DNA of 64,000 bases from assembly GCA_933228895.1 (NCBI GenBank), contig OW121853.1, positions 11,290,494-11,354,493 on the forward strand. Reading direction: 5' to 3'. This DNA is from Platycnemis pennipes (taxonomy: Eukaryota; Arthropoda; Insecta; Odonata; Platycnemididae). The notes under the pieces are model-generated. The model was not told the DNA's origin. It made no database searches and saw only the letters and a program-made list of their open reading frames with translations. Of this stretch, positions 34,173 through 45,339 are shown one piece after another (within the stretch, counting starts at the first letter, position 1; each line of letters opens with the position of its first letter). The position numbers and the translations under genes are program-made.

Positions 34173-36419
34173 ATCGGAATGAAGGTTCCTTGAGTGACCC
34201 GGTGGAGAATTCGAGAAACCTTCACCAATAAAATATTAATTCGTATTTTCCCCAGTGCTCGTAACCCTTGCCTTAAAACTGAAAATACCTTAGGGCAGGC
34301 GCGCACTATCGCGACCACCGCCAGTCGAATACGACCAGTTTTAAAATTACAACAAATGGAACGACGTGCCCTAGGCCAAATCGTTGGTCAAAATTTTTGA
34401 GTTTGGTCGTCCCCGACTCACCGGTTTTGGCGGCCAGAAATAACACGAATTGTTATGGCGCACCGCGCACTGTCTCCGAATTCACTCCGACCAGTACTTA
34501 TTGAGCTAGAAAATGGTGAAGGTGTTTTGTAATGTCGCAGTTACCAGAGTTTGATACTGAAAGTATTACTCTGGCGATTGAAGATGGTCCCTTGCAGTTA
34601 ACTTTTAACAGGCATTCTTGTGTAATTGAAAAACTTATCTTCACACTGCTGTAGCACCCCATAAAATGTTGAAAACTGTCCTTTTGTTGATCTGACAGCT
34701 AACAAGGGATTTACCCAATATCGCTGTCTCTTGCGCTACTCATACCTACGTTACAAGTGCACTACGACAGCCAGTTCTTTGACATCTATCTTGAAACTAA
34801 AATGGAATCGCAGGTGGTGTGGTCGTGGTCTTGTTCTGGTCGGAGGGTGTACGACAACGTTGTGTCGTGGTTGTCTACATCTACATCTACACGATACCCT
34901 GCAAGCCACCGCGAGGGTGTGTGGCAGGGGCAGTGGTCGCGCTGTTGCGCGCCTGCCCAGGGTCGCCTCCCTCCTCGGGAATTCGTATTGGATTGTGCAG
35001 TGCAGCCTAAGATATTGTAAGCACTTGAAAGCTGGATCTAAATCTCTTTATCCGCATTTGGAGTACCTGTGAACTCGTTCTCTCAAATCTGGATGAGTAG
35101 TAAAGGAAAAATGTGTTTGTGGACAAAAGACTGTGTTTTGTCCAAACGTGCATCATGACTGTGTAGAACTAATGTTGTATAGTTTATTTTGTTCATTACG
35201 GGGCTTACTTTTCCAGTTTAGCGTCGCAGTTTTGTGGTGATTAAACTATTAGCTGCCTTTTGAATGCTCATTACTTTTTACGTGGTGCAAAAATATGTTT
35301 TCATATTGAATGTTCCCAAGCGAAAACCCAAGCTGACCAGCATCTTTATAAATGTGTGTTTGAATAAGTTTATTTATATTCCTTGGGTAAAAATAAGAAA
35401 ACATTGCCAGGTAATCTCCATTGATCTAATAACCGAAAGCAGTCTCCCGCTTTATCTGGTTCGTCGTTTTTCCGCTAGTGGGCAAATTGCGGAAGTTAGT
35501 TCAGCAGTTCCGAGCGGTTTTCATCGGCTCCACGTCCCCGAGATAATTAATTTTCGCATTTCGGGCTTAGCCACGCCGACCCCATCCGCGCACCGGTTCG
35601 ATACCCAACCCCGGCGCCGACGGAGGGTGGAGACTTTTGGAGAATTTCAATTCCGTGGAGAGGTGTTTCGAGTCTGTGGAATGAGCGCCCGTGGGAGGAG
35701 GCGTTTTTGCCCCACCACCACTTCCACCCCTTCCCGTGACCCCCCCCCGTACAGCACATCCTGCAGCCAATCGGGAATAATTGCCTAACGGACTTTTGAG
35801 AGCAATCCCTAGCTAGGAAGAGAGATTGGTCCTTTTTGTCGCCGCGCCGCGCCGGGCTGGGAGAGGCGATTCAGTTCCCATGTGGTGTCCGTGCGGTTCA
35901 ATATCCAGTTCGCCTTGTGTGCACTCCTTCCCTTCTTCCGCCCGACGCTCCTCTTCTCTCTCTCTCTGGTTCCTATAAATCCCCAGAAATATATGTCTGA
36001 AGAGAGTTCCGTTGTGGCTACGCGAAATGAATGCAACTTCGAATGCGGCCATTTGGCTCGGGTTCCTAAGTCATCTGCCTCCACAGTGTCTGTCGAATTA
36101 TTTTTTTCCTGGCAACCTCCTTTCTACGGTGAAATTGCTCTTTTTGAGTAACCTTAAAATTGAAGAATAGTTAAATATGGTTCATGTCGCCGAATAAAAT
36201 GAAGCCAAGCATGCGATAAGTAAAGCAATCGGAGACGGTTTTTTTTAGTTGCAATCCACCCTTGTCGAAGGCTGAATTCGAACCCGCGACCTTGCGTGCC
36301 TGTAGCCGTTTTAACGACCTGTTTACCGAGGGTGTCTCGATGTCCTGCTGTGGAGAGTTTGTGAGATTAGGTTGCCAACTTTGTTACTTTTATTTTGGCG
36401 TACTTAATGCTCTGCTTAA
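34173..36419. other. Non-coding with a dispersed repeat and tRNA-like remnant
   Basis: A possible decayed inverted-end element at about 34297-34475 is too weak to call. A CpG-rich stretch is at 35560-35960. The minus strand at 36262-36330 has a tRNA-like head (GGTCGCGGGTTCGAATT), probably an old SINE. No supported gene. Confidence 0.45.
34874..35010 (+). repeat. Dispersed CTACAT-headed repeat, copy 1
   Basis: It starts with CTACATCTACATCTACACG and then CCTGCAAGCCACC and GGTGTGTGGCAGGGG. The same core occurs at 43351-43410 (plus) and 45281-45325 (minus). This motif combination is common as a repeat end in arthropod genomes. The parent element is not identified. Confidence 0.6.
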
Positions 36420-37210
36420 GGAGGCTCCACCGAATTATGAAGTAGATGTCATTTTCGTGAACATTTCAGGACACACAATTTTTTGGCCCTTCTAAGGATT
36501 GGTGAAAAGCTCTGTTGCCTTTTCACCATGTATTTGAAGACAAAGACGTTGAAAATCAGCTATTTTATACGTGGTTATACGGCAGAGCATGGCTCTTGCA
36601 GTAAAATTTGCTGATCAATAATGCAAAGAGAAATGTCGTTTTGACGAAAAACTAATGTAGGATGCGCAATTTTATGTTGAATTTATTGCATTGTCTATTT
36701 ACTAACTTAATTAAGGAATATAACTTACCAAGGTCCTTATATTTTTTATGTAATTAAAATATTTCATTGGTTATTGACATGGTGTAATTAATACCATTGC
36801 TTCCAAATGGTAGCAGCGTCATTGTTGCCAAACAGTTTTCAAAAATATCAGTATTAATAAAATTCAAAACAAAGAATTGTATTTGCAAGGGAATAGTTTA
36901 AAACTAAGTTAGAAAATATTTAACCTATTTTAAAATACGTATTAGCGGTATTGAGCAAGTATTCTCACTTTATAAATTAAACGTGGCAACAACACGTCAG
37001 TCGTGTTCCGAAGTCAAAATGAATTAAAAGAGCTTGTAAAAAATAGAATGCAACTACAACGCGCCATATAATACTCATACAATTATTGTGTATGCGTTAT
37101 CACCCTATAGATGTTTTTCCATATAGGTCGTTTTCTGGATCGGTATTTATTCATTAAATAACATAGCTCTCTTACAGGATTTTGAATCTCGGAGTCACGG
37201 TGGAACCTCC
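36420..37210 (-). mobile_element. TTAA-family element (Kolobok-like candidate), copy B
   Basis: The termini GGAGGCTCCACCG and CGGTGGAACCTCC are inverted with one difference. Both are flanked by a perfect TTAA (36416-36419 and 37211-37214). TTAA duplications occur in piggyBac and Kolobok. The GG-start termini fit Kolobok better, but without a transposase this is only a suggestion. The copy is 791 bp and is inverted relative to copy A at 16929-17847. Confidence 0.75.
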
Positions 37211-37214
37211 TTAA

Positions 37215-37750
37215 GTAATACTGCGTTTTCGCTGCCATTGATACTACATCTACATTTTAAACGTTATTTAATGTGGCCCTTACATTTACGAAGCTTTGTT
37301 CAAGAAGCTCCTGGAATTAATTACAGGGTAGATTTTATTTATATCGTCCTGGTGGTGTGTGTATTTTTAGCGTGAGGCAATCTAATCTTATGATCAATCT
37401 AATTAAATACTTGGTGCTTATTTACAGTAGTATAATTTCGAAAGGTAGGAATGTTTTGCGTACGAATTGTGCTGTCTGCAATCTATGTCGTGACTACTTC
37501 GGTCCATAAAAATTGGCATTTTCAGTGGAACACCGAAAGTCTTTCATTTAGTGCCAGTAGATAATACTTTAAGCATACCCATATGATCAAATTTTCATGA
37601 CTATAATTGTTTTTAATGTAGAGACATTAGAAAAACTACGAAAAAATATCATCATGTGGTTAGAATGAAGCCCTTTAGCGGTCGTAAAAAAACCCCTATT
37701 TCATAATAAAATGCGTGTAATTTAAGCCTCTTATGAATAAAATCCCATCG
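37215..37750. other. AT-rich non-coding stretch
   Basis: No gene or repeat recognised between the TTAA-family element and the small hAT element. Confidence 0.4.
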
Positions 37751-37758
37751 ACTGGCGT

Positions 37759-37843
37759 CAGTAGCGTACCAAGGTTATCTTGGCATACCTCGGCGCCGGG
37801 GGCGGCCGCCCTGTTCGCCCACCCCCCACTTGGTACGCTACTG
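37759..37843. mobile_element. 85-bp hAT-like miniature element
   Basis: The termini CAGTAGCGTACCAAG and CTTGGTACGCTACTG are perfect inverted repeats of 15 bp. The flanking 8-bp sequences ACTGGCGT (37751-37758) and ATTGGCGT (37844-37851) match at seven of eight positions, the length expected for hAT. The core is very GC-rich (GGCGCCGGGGGCGGCCG). It is extremely short for a transposon but structurally complete. Confidence 0.85.
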
Positions 37844-37851
37844 ATTGGCGT

Positions 37852-38395
37852 ATATCTGGAGAAGGACTTACTCGTAGACTTCATGGAGTTGGATTATTTT
37901 GTGTTCATTGTTTGAGTAATTACAATTTCTATTGTTTTTTTTACGGCTCGGGGCTCTAATGATTTTTTTCTACTTTGCGAATGCTCTCCTTTGAGCATTT
38001 CTTTCCTTTCGTTATTTCTCTCCACATCCCAGCAAAACTTCTTTAATGCGATCTGTCCATCTGCGATCAATTTATCCAGAGTCTCCTATTAGTGGAGGCG
38101 ACCGATAGTTGTAGTCAGTTTAGAGATCGAAGGGCGAAGAGAAATTTCACGTCGGCACTAGCTCACAGAAGAAGCCAAGCCACGTTCAACGTCCCATCCG
38201 AAAACCTCTTGAGGAAATCGTTTCCTGGCAATGGGACGTCCAGTCCGGGCCAGTACTTCAGCCGATCCATAATGGGATATCCAACGGTGGGCCCTTCGTT
38301 ATGAGCTGCGGGATGTCAATACTGACCTATGGTAAACTATCCACGACATTGACGTCGCAGATGACCTCAGCTGTCGGTCGTATCCCTATTACTAT
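37852..38395. repeat. Unique sequence followed by fused SINE family 1 remnants
   Basis: From about 38092 the sequence reads as the reversed SINE end (GGAGGCGACCGATAGTTG) with later family pieces (AACGTCCCATCCG). It ends near 38360-38385 with the forward SINE end (TGACCTCAGCTGTCGGTCG). Two old SINE pieces in opposite orientation therefore lie next to each other. The stretch before 38090 holds nothing recognisable. Confidence 0.5.
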
Positions 38396-38578
38396 TGTAA
38401 CGTCTGATAATTTTTCTGTTTGTTTGGGAGATGTTGGTGGGTTGCTGTGGGAGTGAAGCGGGGGGATTGTTGGGGTTTGTTTATGATTTGGTGGAGAGGA
38501 AGAATAAAGGAAAGTCTGATAAGCAGCGTTTTCTTCATTGAAATTAGTGTTCTCCCGTAATATATGCCCGACGTTACA
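38396..38578 (+). repeat. 5' LTR
   Basis: Starts TGTAACGTCTGATA and ends CCCGACGTTACA. It shares long identical blocks with the 3' LTR, including GGTGGAGAGGAAGAATAAAG, which contains an AATAAA polyadenylation signal. The sequence just after it (TGGCGACGAGGACG at about 38607) may be near the primer-binding region. Confidence 0.88.
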
Positions 38579-39021
38579 GACGTGGACGCGAACCGCGTTG
38601 ATTTTCTGGCGACGAGGACGTCAGGACGAGGGAGTCAAACTGAGTAGGCCACAGATGGTGTAAATAGTCTTAGCATTCGTTGGAGGGTTTCGAAGGACAA
38701 CGTTTTTTTTGGAAGCAGATCCACTACGTCTACGTTTGCTGGTTCGGGGAAGGTGTCACAAGGTTTGCTCGAAGAGGTGTCGCGGGAAGGTGCGACATCG
38801 TGGAGTTCGTGTGTGAAAGCAGCTCTGAGCTGTGACATCTTGACTTCATTCGTTGGCGGTCGGAGAAGAGCAGTAGCTGATTGCGTTGGTGTGGCGCCGG
38901 GCTGTAGAATAGGTGACTGCCTTTTTTGTCGGACGGTGGAGAATCCTGGTACTGTTCGAGACTTCCACATATTAAAGCAAGTTTTTTTTTTGTTTTTCGA
39001 TTACGAAGTAATTGTCCATAA

Positions 39022-39177
39022 TGGCGTATTCGGCTAAATAGAACAGCAGGAAGTAACTCAAGACTCATGAGATGGTCGCTGCTACTACAACAGTATGATT
39101 TAGAGATTGTTCACAGACCGGGGTCAAATCATACAAATGCATATGCGTTAAGCAGAGGATTAGAATCTGACAGGTAG
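39022..39177 (+). pseudogene. RNase H fragment of the LTR element
   Basis: An in-frame segment of about 50 codons ends at a TAG (39175-39177). Conserved features of the Ty3/gypsy RNase H C-terminus are visible: SRLMRW, an aromatic YDLEI, the HRPGS turn and a final ALSR. Just upstream the frame shifts: the preceding bases in another frame read FDYEVIVHNG, where the family usually has a TDH-type motif. It is a broken remnant. Confidence 0.8.
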
Positions 39178-39316
39178 TGTGGAAGTCGGGAGCAGTGTTC
39201 GGGTGTGGCTTCGTCTGGCTGAAGGTGCTCTTGGGGGGGAAGCTGGCTATGATTTTGCGTGTTGATGTGACTATGGCCTCATCCCCAAACAAAATTCTTA
39301 AAGTAGTGGAGGAGAC

Positions 39317-39498
39317 TGTAACGTGTGATATTTGTTTTGTTTGTTTGGGAGATGTTGGTGGGTTGCTGGGGGATTAAAGCGGGGGGATTGTTGGGGTTGT
39401 TGATGGTTTGGTGGAGAGGAAGAATAAAGGAGAGTCTGATAAGCAGCGTTTTCTTCAATGAAATCAGTGTTCTCCTGTAATATTTGCCCGACGTTACA
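39317..39498 (+). repeat. 3' LTR
   Basis: Starts TGTAACGTGTGATA, ends CCCGACGTTACA, and is followed by the CTAT duplication. It is preceded by the purine-rich tract AGTAGTGGAGGAGAC. Confidence 0.88.
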
Positions 39499-39502
39499 CT
39501 AT

Positions 39503-40059
39503 CTATCTGTGGACATCCCGAGCTTCGTCGAGTTTCTCCCTTGGTGGAAAAAGCAATGTAACACGCCTTTGGCATTCATTCGTCCGGGAACGATGGCTGC
39601 TGTTTCCTGGGGCCTTTGTCTCTTTGACCCTCCACTCTCCCCCGCCCGCCTCTACCCCTCGTTCGCTTTTAACCCCCCCCCCATCTCCGTGCCCAGCGTC
39701 ACGCGCGAACTCGTCCTCAAAGGCTCCATTCCGAGCACGTGCGAATTTCTTGCTCCCTGGCCTCGGAGGAGCCCCGTCTCTGCGCCGCCCTTATCCTCCG
39801 CCGGCCGCCGCCCTTATCTCGAACGGGAAAGCTCTCTGCTCCTCATATCTCTCGCCAACTCGTGTCCCGGTCGCGTCTCCTCTTGCCCTTCCGCCCTTAC
39901 ATCAGCCGCCGCAGCCCTTCTCCCCCTTTCTCGTCATCCCTTGGCGAAGTGGGGCAAATCCTCCCCTGCCCCCTGTGTGTTTATGGTAGACGAGGAAGGA
40001 ACGGACCCTTTTGTAGAAGGTAATCCTATTCCCTCGCGAACAACATCTCTAGAGTGGAG
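39503..40059. other. Pyrimidine-rich, CpG-rich island
   Basis: C-rich on the + strand, with overlapping long ORFs in several frames. The longest runs from inside the 3' LTR through this island into the following SINE, so it is not a gene. Confidence 0.5.
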
Positions 40060-40200
40060 GATATTTCAATCCTGCCTCGTGGACGGCGGTGATATTCACA
40101 TTAATTGCCATGAGGAAAAATTCACCTGGACCGAGAATCGAACCACGGAACTTTGTGTTTCCGGACCACTGCGCAGACCACTACGCTACCCAGGGTCCTT
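40060..40200 (-). repeat. SINE family 2 copy
   Basis: On the minus strand the tRNA-like head reads GGGTAGCGTAGTGGTCTGCG and the B box GGTTCGATTCTC (40133-40144), followed by GGTGAATTTTTCCTCATGGC as in the copy at 25812. A second, shorter head lies in the other direction at about 40405-40445 (CCGTGGTTCGATC). Confidence 0.7.
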
Positions 40201-40937
40201 AATTCTTATGGCAATTTTACCGAGGTTCAAGGGACTAGATTTTGGGCCCTCGCGGTCCCAAGGATGGCAACGCAAGGGAGAAAGGGCTTCAAAAAAGCCA
40301 CGACCAATGGTGAACCCCATCCAGCGCTAAAGCCGTGCTTGGCGGTAAATGTAGGATATTTCAAGCCTGCCGTGTGAACGGCGGTGGAACGGTGAAACCA
40401 CGGTCCTTTGTCGGAAAGCCAAAGGTCCGTGGTTCGATCTCTAGACACTTTGATGGATTTTTAGACCGGAAAAAATGTCAATCGCGAGTAGGTTGTCGTC
40501 AAGTATAGGCCTCGTTAACATTGCAATTGTTTATTGAAGTCCGAATTTATTTGTTCGGGAGAGGGGAGCTTGGGGAGCGCTGCTCTTCTTCAGGGAATGT
40601 ACACTATAGTTACCTCCCTGTCGAATTGAATTATATCACATGCCTCATTATTTAATTTTTGTATAAAGTTCTGTCGACATGTGAGTTAATTTTTGTCAAA
40701 TGAAGCTTGCGAAAAACCGTAAGGCTTGCATTCATACAAATACTAACAAAAGGGTGATTTTGCTGAAATTTATGACTACCCGGCGTTCTTCTGTGCTTAC
40801 TTTTAAACTGACTCTATGTTTTGAAGAATGGAGAAGCATTAATGTATCTTTCAAAGTACTGCTGCAGGTCTGATCGACGTGGTACTCAAAAATCAATCTC
40901 AGTTTGAGGCATTTGAACCTTAGTCAGCTTTCTCATA
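40201..40937. other. Non-coding stretch
   Basis: Contains the partial tRNA-like piece at 40405-40445 and otherwise AT-rich sequence with nothing recognised. Confidence 0.4.
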
Positions 40938-40948
40938 CAAGTTGCCCT

Positions 40949-41286
40949 CGTTGGTTGATTATTCAGGGGAGGCGAACGACAGCTGAGGTCATTTGCGCCA
41001 TTTCTAGGATAGGCGGGTAATTGGGTAATGGTAGTAGTTTTCAGGAAACGTAGGAAGGGTGGATAGAAACCCGGCGTCGGCATTAGTCTACTCTTAACGA
41101 AAGGCGCCAAGGAGACCGCGGCTTAACGTCCCATCCGACGGACGGAGTACTGAACTTGAAATGCCCTCCACTAGGCACTCAAGTGGGGACCGGTTTTCCA
41201 CTGAAAAATCCGCCACTACCGTGAATCGAACCCAGGCCCTCGGGATGGGAGGCCAGAACTCTAGCCATCTCACCAACCCGATCCCT
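40949..41286 (-). repeat. SINE family 1 copy with imperfect duplication
   Basis: Minus-orientation copy. It starts on the + strand with GTTGGTTGATTATTCAGGGG, the SINE tail, and ends with the tRNA-like head (GGTTCGATTCACGG on the minus strand). Flanks CAAGTTGCCCT (40938-40948) and CAAATTGCTCT (41287-41297) are an 11-bp duplication with two changes. Confidence 0.85.
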
Positions 41287-41297
41287 CAAATTGCTCT

Positions 41298-44200
41298 TGT
41301 AGAATGGCTCAATGCTGAAGAGGCACATGTATTTATTACTCACACTCTATCAGAATTCCCAGGCAATATCTTACCGCATTTCACTTATTTTACCTACCCA
41401 TTGCATGATGGATTTCGCATCCTGTTTTCACATCCTGTAATGATTAGAGGTATAGCAGGTAAGGCGTGATTAAACAGCAATATTTAACCCGAAATCCGAT
41501 CTCTGTGATCAGTTTAGACCTCGCCGAGTACTATACCCAGAGGTTAATTCGCATGAAATCAGCCCGTTAGTTTGGGCGGCGATTTCCTTTCCCTGAACCG
41601 CATGTAGTTTCCCGAGATCGTGAGCGACCATAAAATCACTTTGCTTAGGTTTAGCAGAACGTATCCTCTTGCCTTTCTAGAGCTTGAACCGAGCAACTGT
41701 GGACAGCAGCCCAACAATCGACGAGCACTGGACTACCACGCCGTGAATGCAAGGTGTATTATTTGTGAATAACATTAATACTTTTGTCAGAATGAAAACT
41801 AACATTCGTCAGCATTACGAAATACTTGTTACAAGGCTGAATGCGTGGGCTGTTTGACGAATATCAGTACACGATATTATGATATGCTGAAATTTCGCTG
41901 ACATGAGGAGAGGAAACGGTTTCGCCACACAACCTCATTGTAAAGCGAGTGGATTTTGTAGATTTCGTCTCTAAGTGCGGAGAGGGGGATTGTAAATATC
42001 AAAACGGGAAAGTGCTTCTCTTTGCCCGTGTTCAAGATGAAATATTTCTCCCGCCTCCGCCATCAATTTGTCGGAGTAAGTCCTTTTATGAGGGCTATGC
42101 CGCTCTCACCGCTGGTCGGGATGAGACCTTTAATCCAACTCCTTACTATAGAAAGAGTGTCCTGCTCTATTTATGGGGGGATTCCTCCCTCCCTGTCGCG
42201 GCGTGAACTTGGAAATGTTTTTGTATGTTCCCATCTTCGGCCGCCGACAAGGCGATCGGAGATGGGAGATGTCTGAGGAGCACCTGGGACCGGGAGAGGG
42301 GTGGCTTGAGACACTGTGGCAACCCATTGTTTCCGTTTAGAGCTGAGATCGTGGAATGCATTATTTAATACTCCCTTCACCCCTAAACCTTCTCGCCCCT
42401 CATGGTCGTATTTCGCGCCCGAGTTTATGAGCGAACGCAATATTTACAGAGCTTGATTGTTCTCTCTTTTTCTACCTTTCGGTTTAATTGCGTGCCTTAT
42501 GTTGCTTCGCGTCAATCGCTTTGCTCATATACTCATAAAATTATACGGAGTGGGGCAACATGTGAGCGCACGCGTTTCGTTATTTTTTGATCATATAGTC
42601 CGCTGTATGACGTTTTTTCCCGACTAATTGTTGCTTTGCCGCGGCTGCTCCAATGGCTTTTTTGCGCGCTGCAGCGGCACGGGAATAATGGCTGTGAGAT
42701 CATTCTCGCGCTTGAAAATGGTGGACAGCCGATAACTTAGAAATTGTAGGTTGTAACGGCGTGGCATTGGCACTATGTTTGAAATGTCTTTATCACCCTT
42801 TTCTTAAAGGGCTGCTTAGGTGTAGAAAATAGTATCTTTCTATGCTTCTGGCCTCTCCGAGTCTGGCATACCTACTCCTGAATTTGTCCCATCCGTTGTG
42901 GAGGTAATTCTTTCGATTTAGTATCTCCGAAATTGTATTTTTGTACATTGAGCACTGTGAAATAATTCATTAGGAATGTGTCGTGTCTAATTCTGGAACA
43001 AATTGATTTCATTGATGGCTCCTGACAGTTGACTAAAGGTGGGACACAAGACAACAAAAGGCAACATATTTGTTAGCTTTTACGAGGTATTGTTTTCTAT
43101 ATTTGGTGGACAAGGATGGTGGTTGCTTGTTCAGTAATAATTCTTTTATTTCTCTGATTTTATTTCATACACTGCTGTGATAGTGTTTAATATTTTACCA
43201 TTTTTTGGGTTCCCATCTGCCATTCAGATTATTTCAAGGTAAGGTCACATGAACTGAAGTTGTTGCGAATTGTTTCATTAACATCGGTGTTTGATTTCCA
43301 TTTTGTGCTTCTCTTTTTCTGGAAGGGTAGGTGTAATTTTTTGGACTTCTTGTACATCTACCTCTGAATAGAACCTTCAGCCACCGTACACGTGTGTGGC
43401 AAGGGTTCACTGCACTAAGCATGAAATACCGTCAAATGTATCCATTTTCAGTCAATCCAATCGAACTGTCAACAGTGATTGGGGTTTATATGCATGTAGT
43501 GATAACACCTTGGAGAAAAAAGTTTAATGAATCAGCCTATTCCAAACACTGGCTAACCGTTCCCGTTGAAATACTTTAATTAAAAAGGAGTATCCCAACA
43601 TTTTGCGTTGCAGTCCTTGCAGTTGAAATAATTTTTTTCTCCTCTTACTGTTCTGTTACCACTTTGGCGGGTCTTAGACAGCCCCAAAGATGTGATCTCC
43701 AGCACAAGGGAGTGTGTGAAAAGATAAAGGATGATTTTGACGCTGAATGAGAGAGACCTGGGTCTTTGATTAAAGTTTGATTAAAAGGGTTATTATTTAA
43801 ATATTGGAAACATAGAGGGGGAAACTGGGTGAGGATTAAGTGTACCGATAAAGTGATAATATATGAAGAAAACAGGAAAATATAGTGTTGGACTCCGCAT
43901 AAACGTGGAGACAGTTGAATGTCACTAATTTGTTGACTTCAGGAATTGTCAGAAATGCAATGAAAAGAAAGTTTTGTGAGAAAGGCTAAAGCTACGAGGG
44001 TTAAATGAAGAGAAAATTGAAAACAATGTGAGCATTACAGAATTATTTTGGAATTTACGGCTATCAACTCACCTGCCTTTAAATTGGAATAATAATCACG
44101 AAAGAAATGTTTGATTGGAGACTATAGGTGATTACGTCTTTATGAAAAATTATAGTTTGTTTGATTTCAACGTGAAAATGTGTTTTGTGTAATTGCTATT

Positions 44201-45280
44201 TCCATGTCAATATATGTCAGTGTATATGTCAGGCTGAGGATTCCGATGTGAATAGATTTATCAATTGACTAAAGTGAAAAGTCTTGATATTGCAATTATG
44301 ATTGATACGAATTGAGGTGTTCGTATCAAAAAGGGTGACGGAGAAGCGAATGTTAAGTACATCTCCATTTTACTGTACGAGCCGCCTCAAGGGCAAGTGC
44401 TGGGGTTACTAGGTCACAAGCCGTGAAATTGAGTTGTAGCTGAAAAAACTTAATTAATTATTATATTGAATGCTGTAAAAATTATTACAGCATTCTTAAT
44501 TTCTTGCTCCTGATTTGAGGCAACTTGCAGTAACTTTTGCAAATAATGGAAGAAATCGAGTCACTCTAATTTGTGTGCAGTACTGACGGCGATGACGGTT
44601 TGCCTCGTATGATACTGATGATTTGTTAGCAAAGATAATATCATGGGTTCATTGTCTTGTAATGTATAGTGTTTTGTCGATGTACAACGATCCCTGCTTT
44701 ATCGTTTAAAAAATATAACTTTTCATTTCCATCGTACTGCTTGCCACTGAATGCTGTTAAAGGCTCTTTCTTCGCCCACGACATGGACTTCATAATAGCG
44801 AGGACCGCGTTTAGGTTTCTTTCGTTTCCTCGTGTGTGACAGTTTCCTCGTCTCTCCCTCAGTTTTTCTTAGTGGCGCAGATTGCATCCTCTCATTGCGT
44901 AATCTCTTAAATAAATTCCAAGACAATGTTTTCAGTGATGATGTTAAAAACATTTTGCCAACCCCGACTTACTATGGCAGACTGGACCATAATCATAAAA
45001 TTAGAGAAATTGATTGCCGAACTGATAGATTCAGAATGTCCTTTTTCCCTCGTTCAATTAGAGATACGAATAACGGTAAATATGTCCAATCGGAGAGTAG
45101 CAATAGATAGCATTGGTAGCTGCATGTTGGTATGAGTGCTTAAAGCTAACCCTACTAACAGAATGTTTTTGCATGTTTGCTTTGCAATTTCTATCTTTTT
45201 TAAATAGTGAAAGTTCTGACAAGTATATTAATACTATTCCTTTTTTATGCATGATATGTAGTGCATGTTTGGTGAGAAAT
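41298..45280. other. AT-rich intron interior
   Basis: A tRNA-like decayed stretch lies near 41680-41750. The CTACAT-type repeat core lies at 43351-43410. A perfect 11-bp hairpin (GAATGCTGTAA and its complement, 6-base loop) is at 44468-44495. No supported genes. Confidence 0.45.
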
Positions 45281-45325
45281 CACCCCCTGCCACACACCTT
45301 TGTGGTGGCTTGCAGGATATTATGT
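45281..45325 (-). repeat. Dispersed CTACAT-headed repeat, copy 3
   Basis: The minus strand reads CCTGCAAGCCACC followed by GGTGTGTGGCAGGGGG, matching the core at 34874-35010. Only the core is preserved. Confidence 0.5.
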
Positions 45326-45339
45326 AGATGCAGATGCTC

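Larger units (their letters stand above)
38396..39498 (+). mobile_element. Ty3/gypsy-type LTR retrotransposon, internally deleted
   Basis: Two direct repeats of about 183 bp (38396-38578 and 39317-39498) start TGTAACG and end CGTTACA. A CTAT duplication flanks the element (38392-38395 and 39499-39502). A purine-rich tract AGTAGTGGAGGAGAC precedes the right LTR, as expected for plus-strand priming. Only about 740 bp remain inside. The 3' part (39022-39174, + strand) reads as the RNase H end of a Ty3/gypsy polyprotein, with NSRLMRW, YDLEIVHRPGSNHTNA and ALSR. Protease, integrase and most of the reverse transcriptase are missing, so it is not autonomous. The two LTRs differ at several positions, so the insertion is not very recent. 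Confidence 0.88.

Noticed and set aside
34297..34475. A possible inverted-end element (CAGGCGCGCAC and GCGCACTG ends)
   Set aside because: The ends match poorly and no target duplication is visible.
39458..40330. Longest ORF in the window, 290 codons on the + strand
   Set aside because: It begins inside the 3' LTR, crosses a C-rich island and ends in a SINE. Its composition reflects the C-rich DNA, and other frames are open there too.
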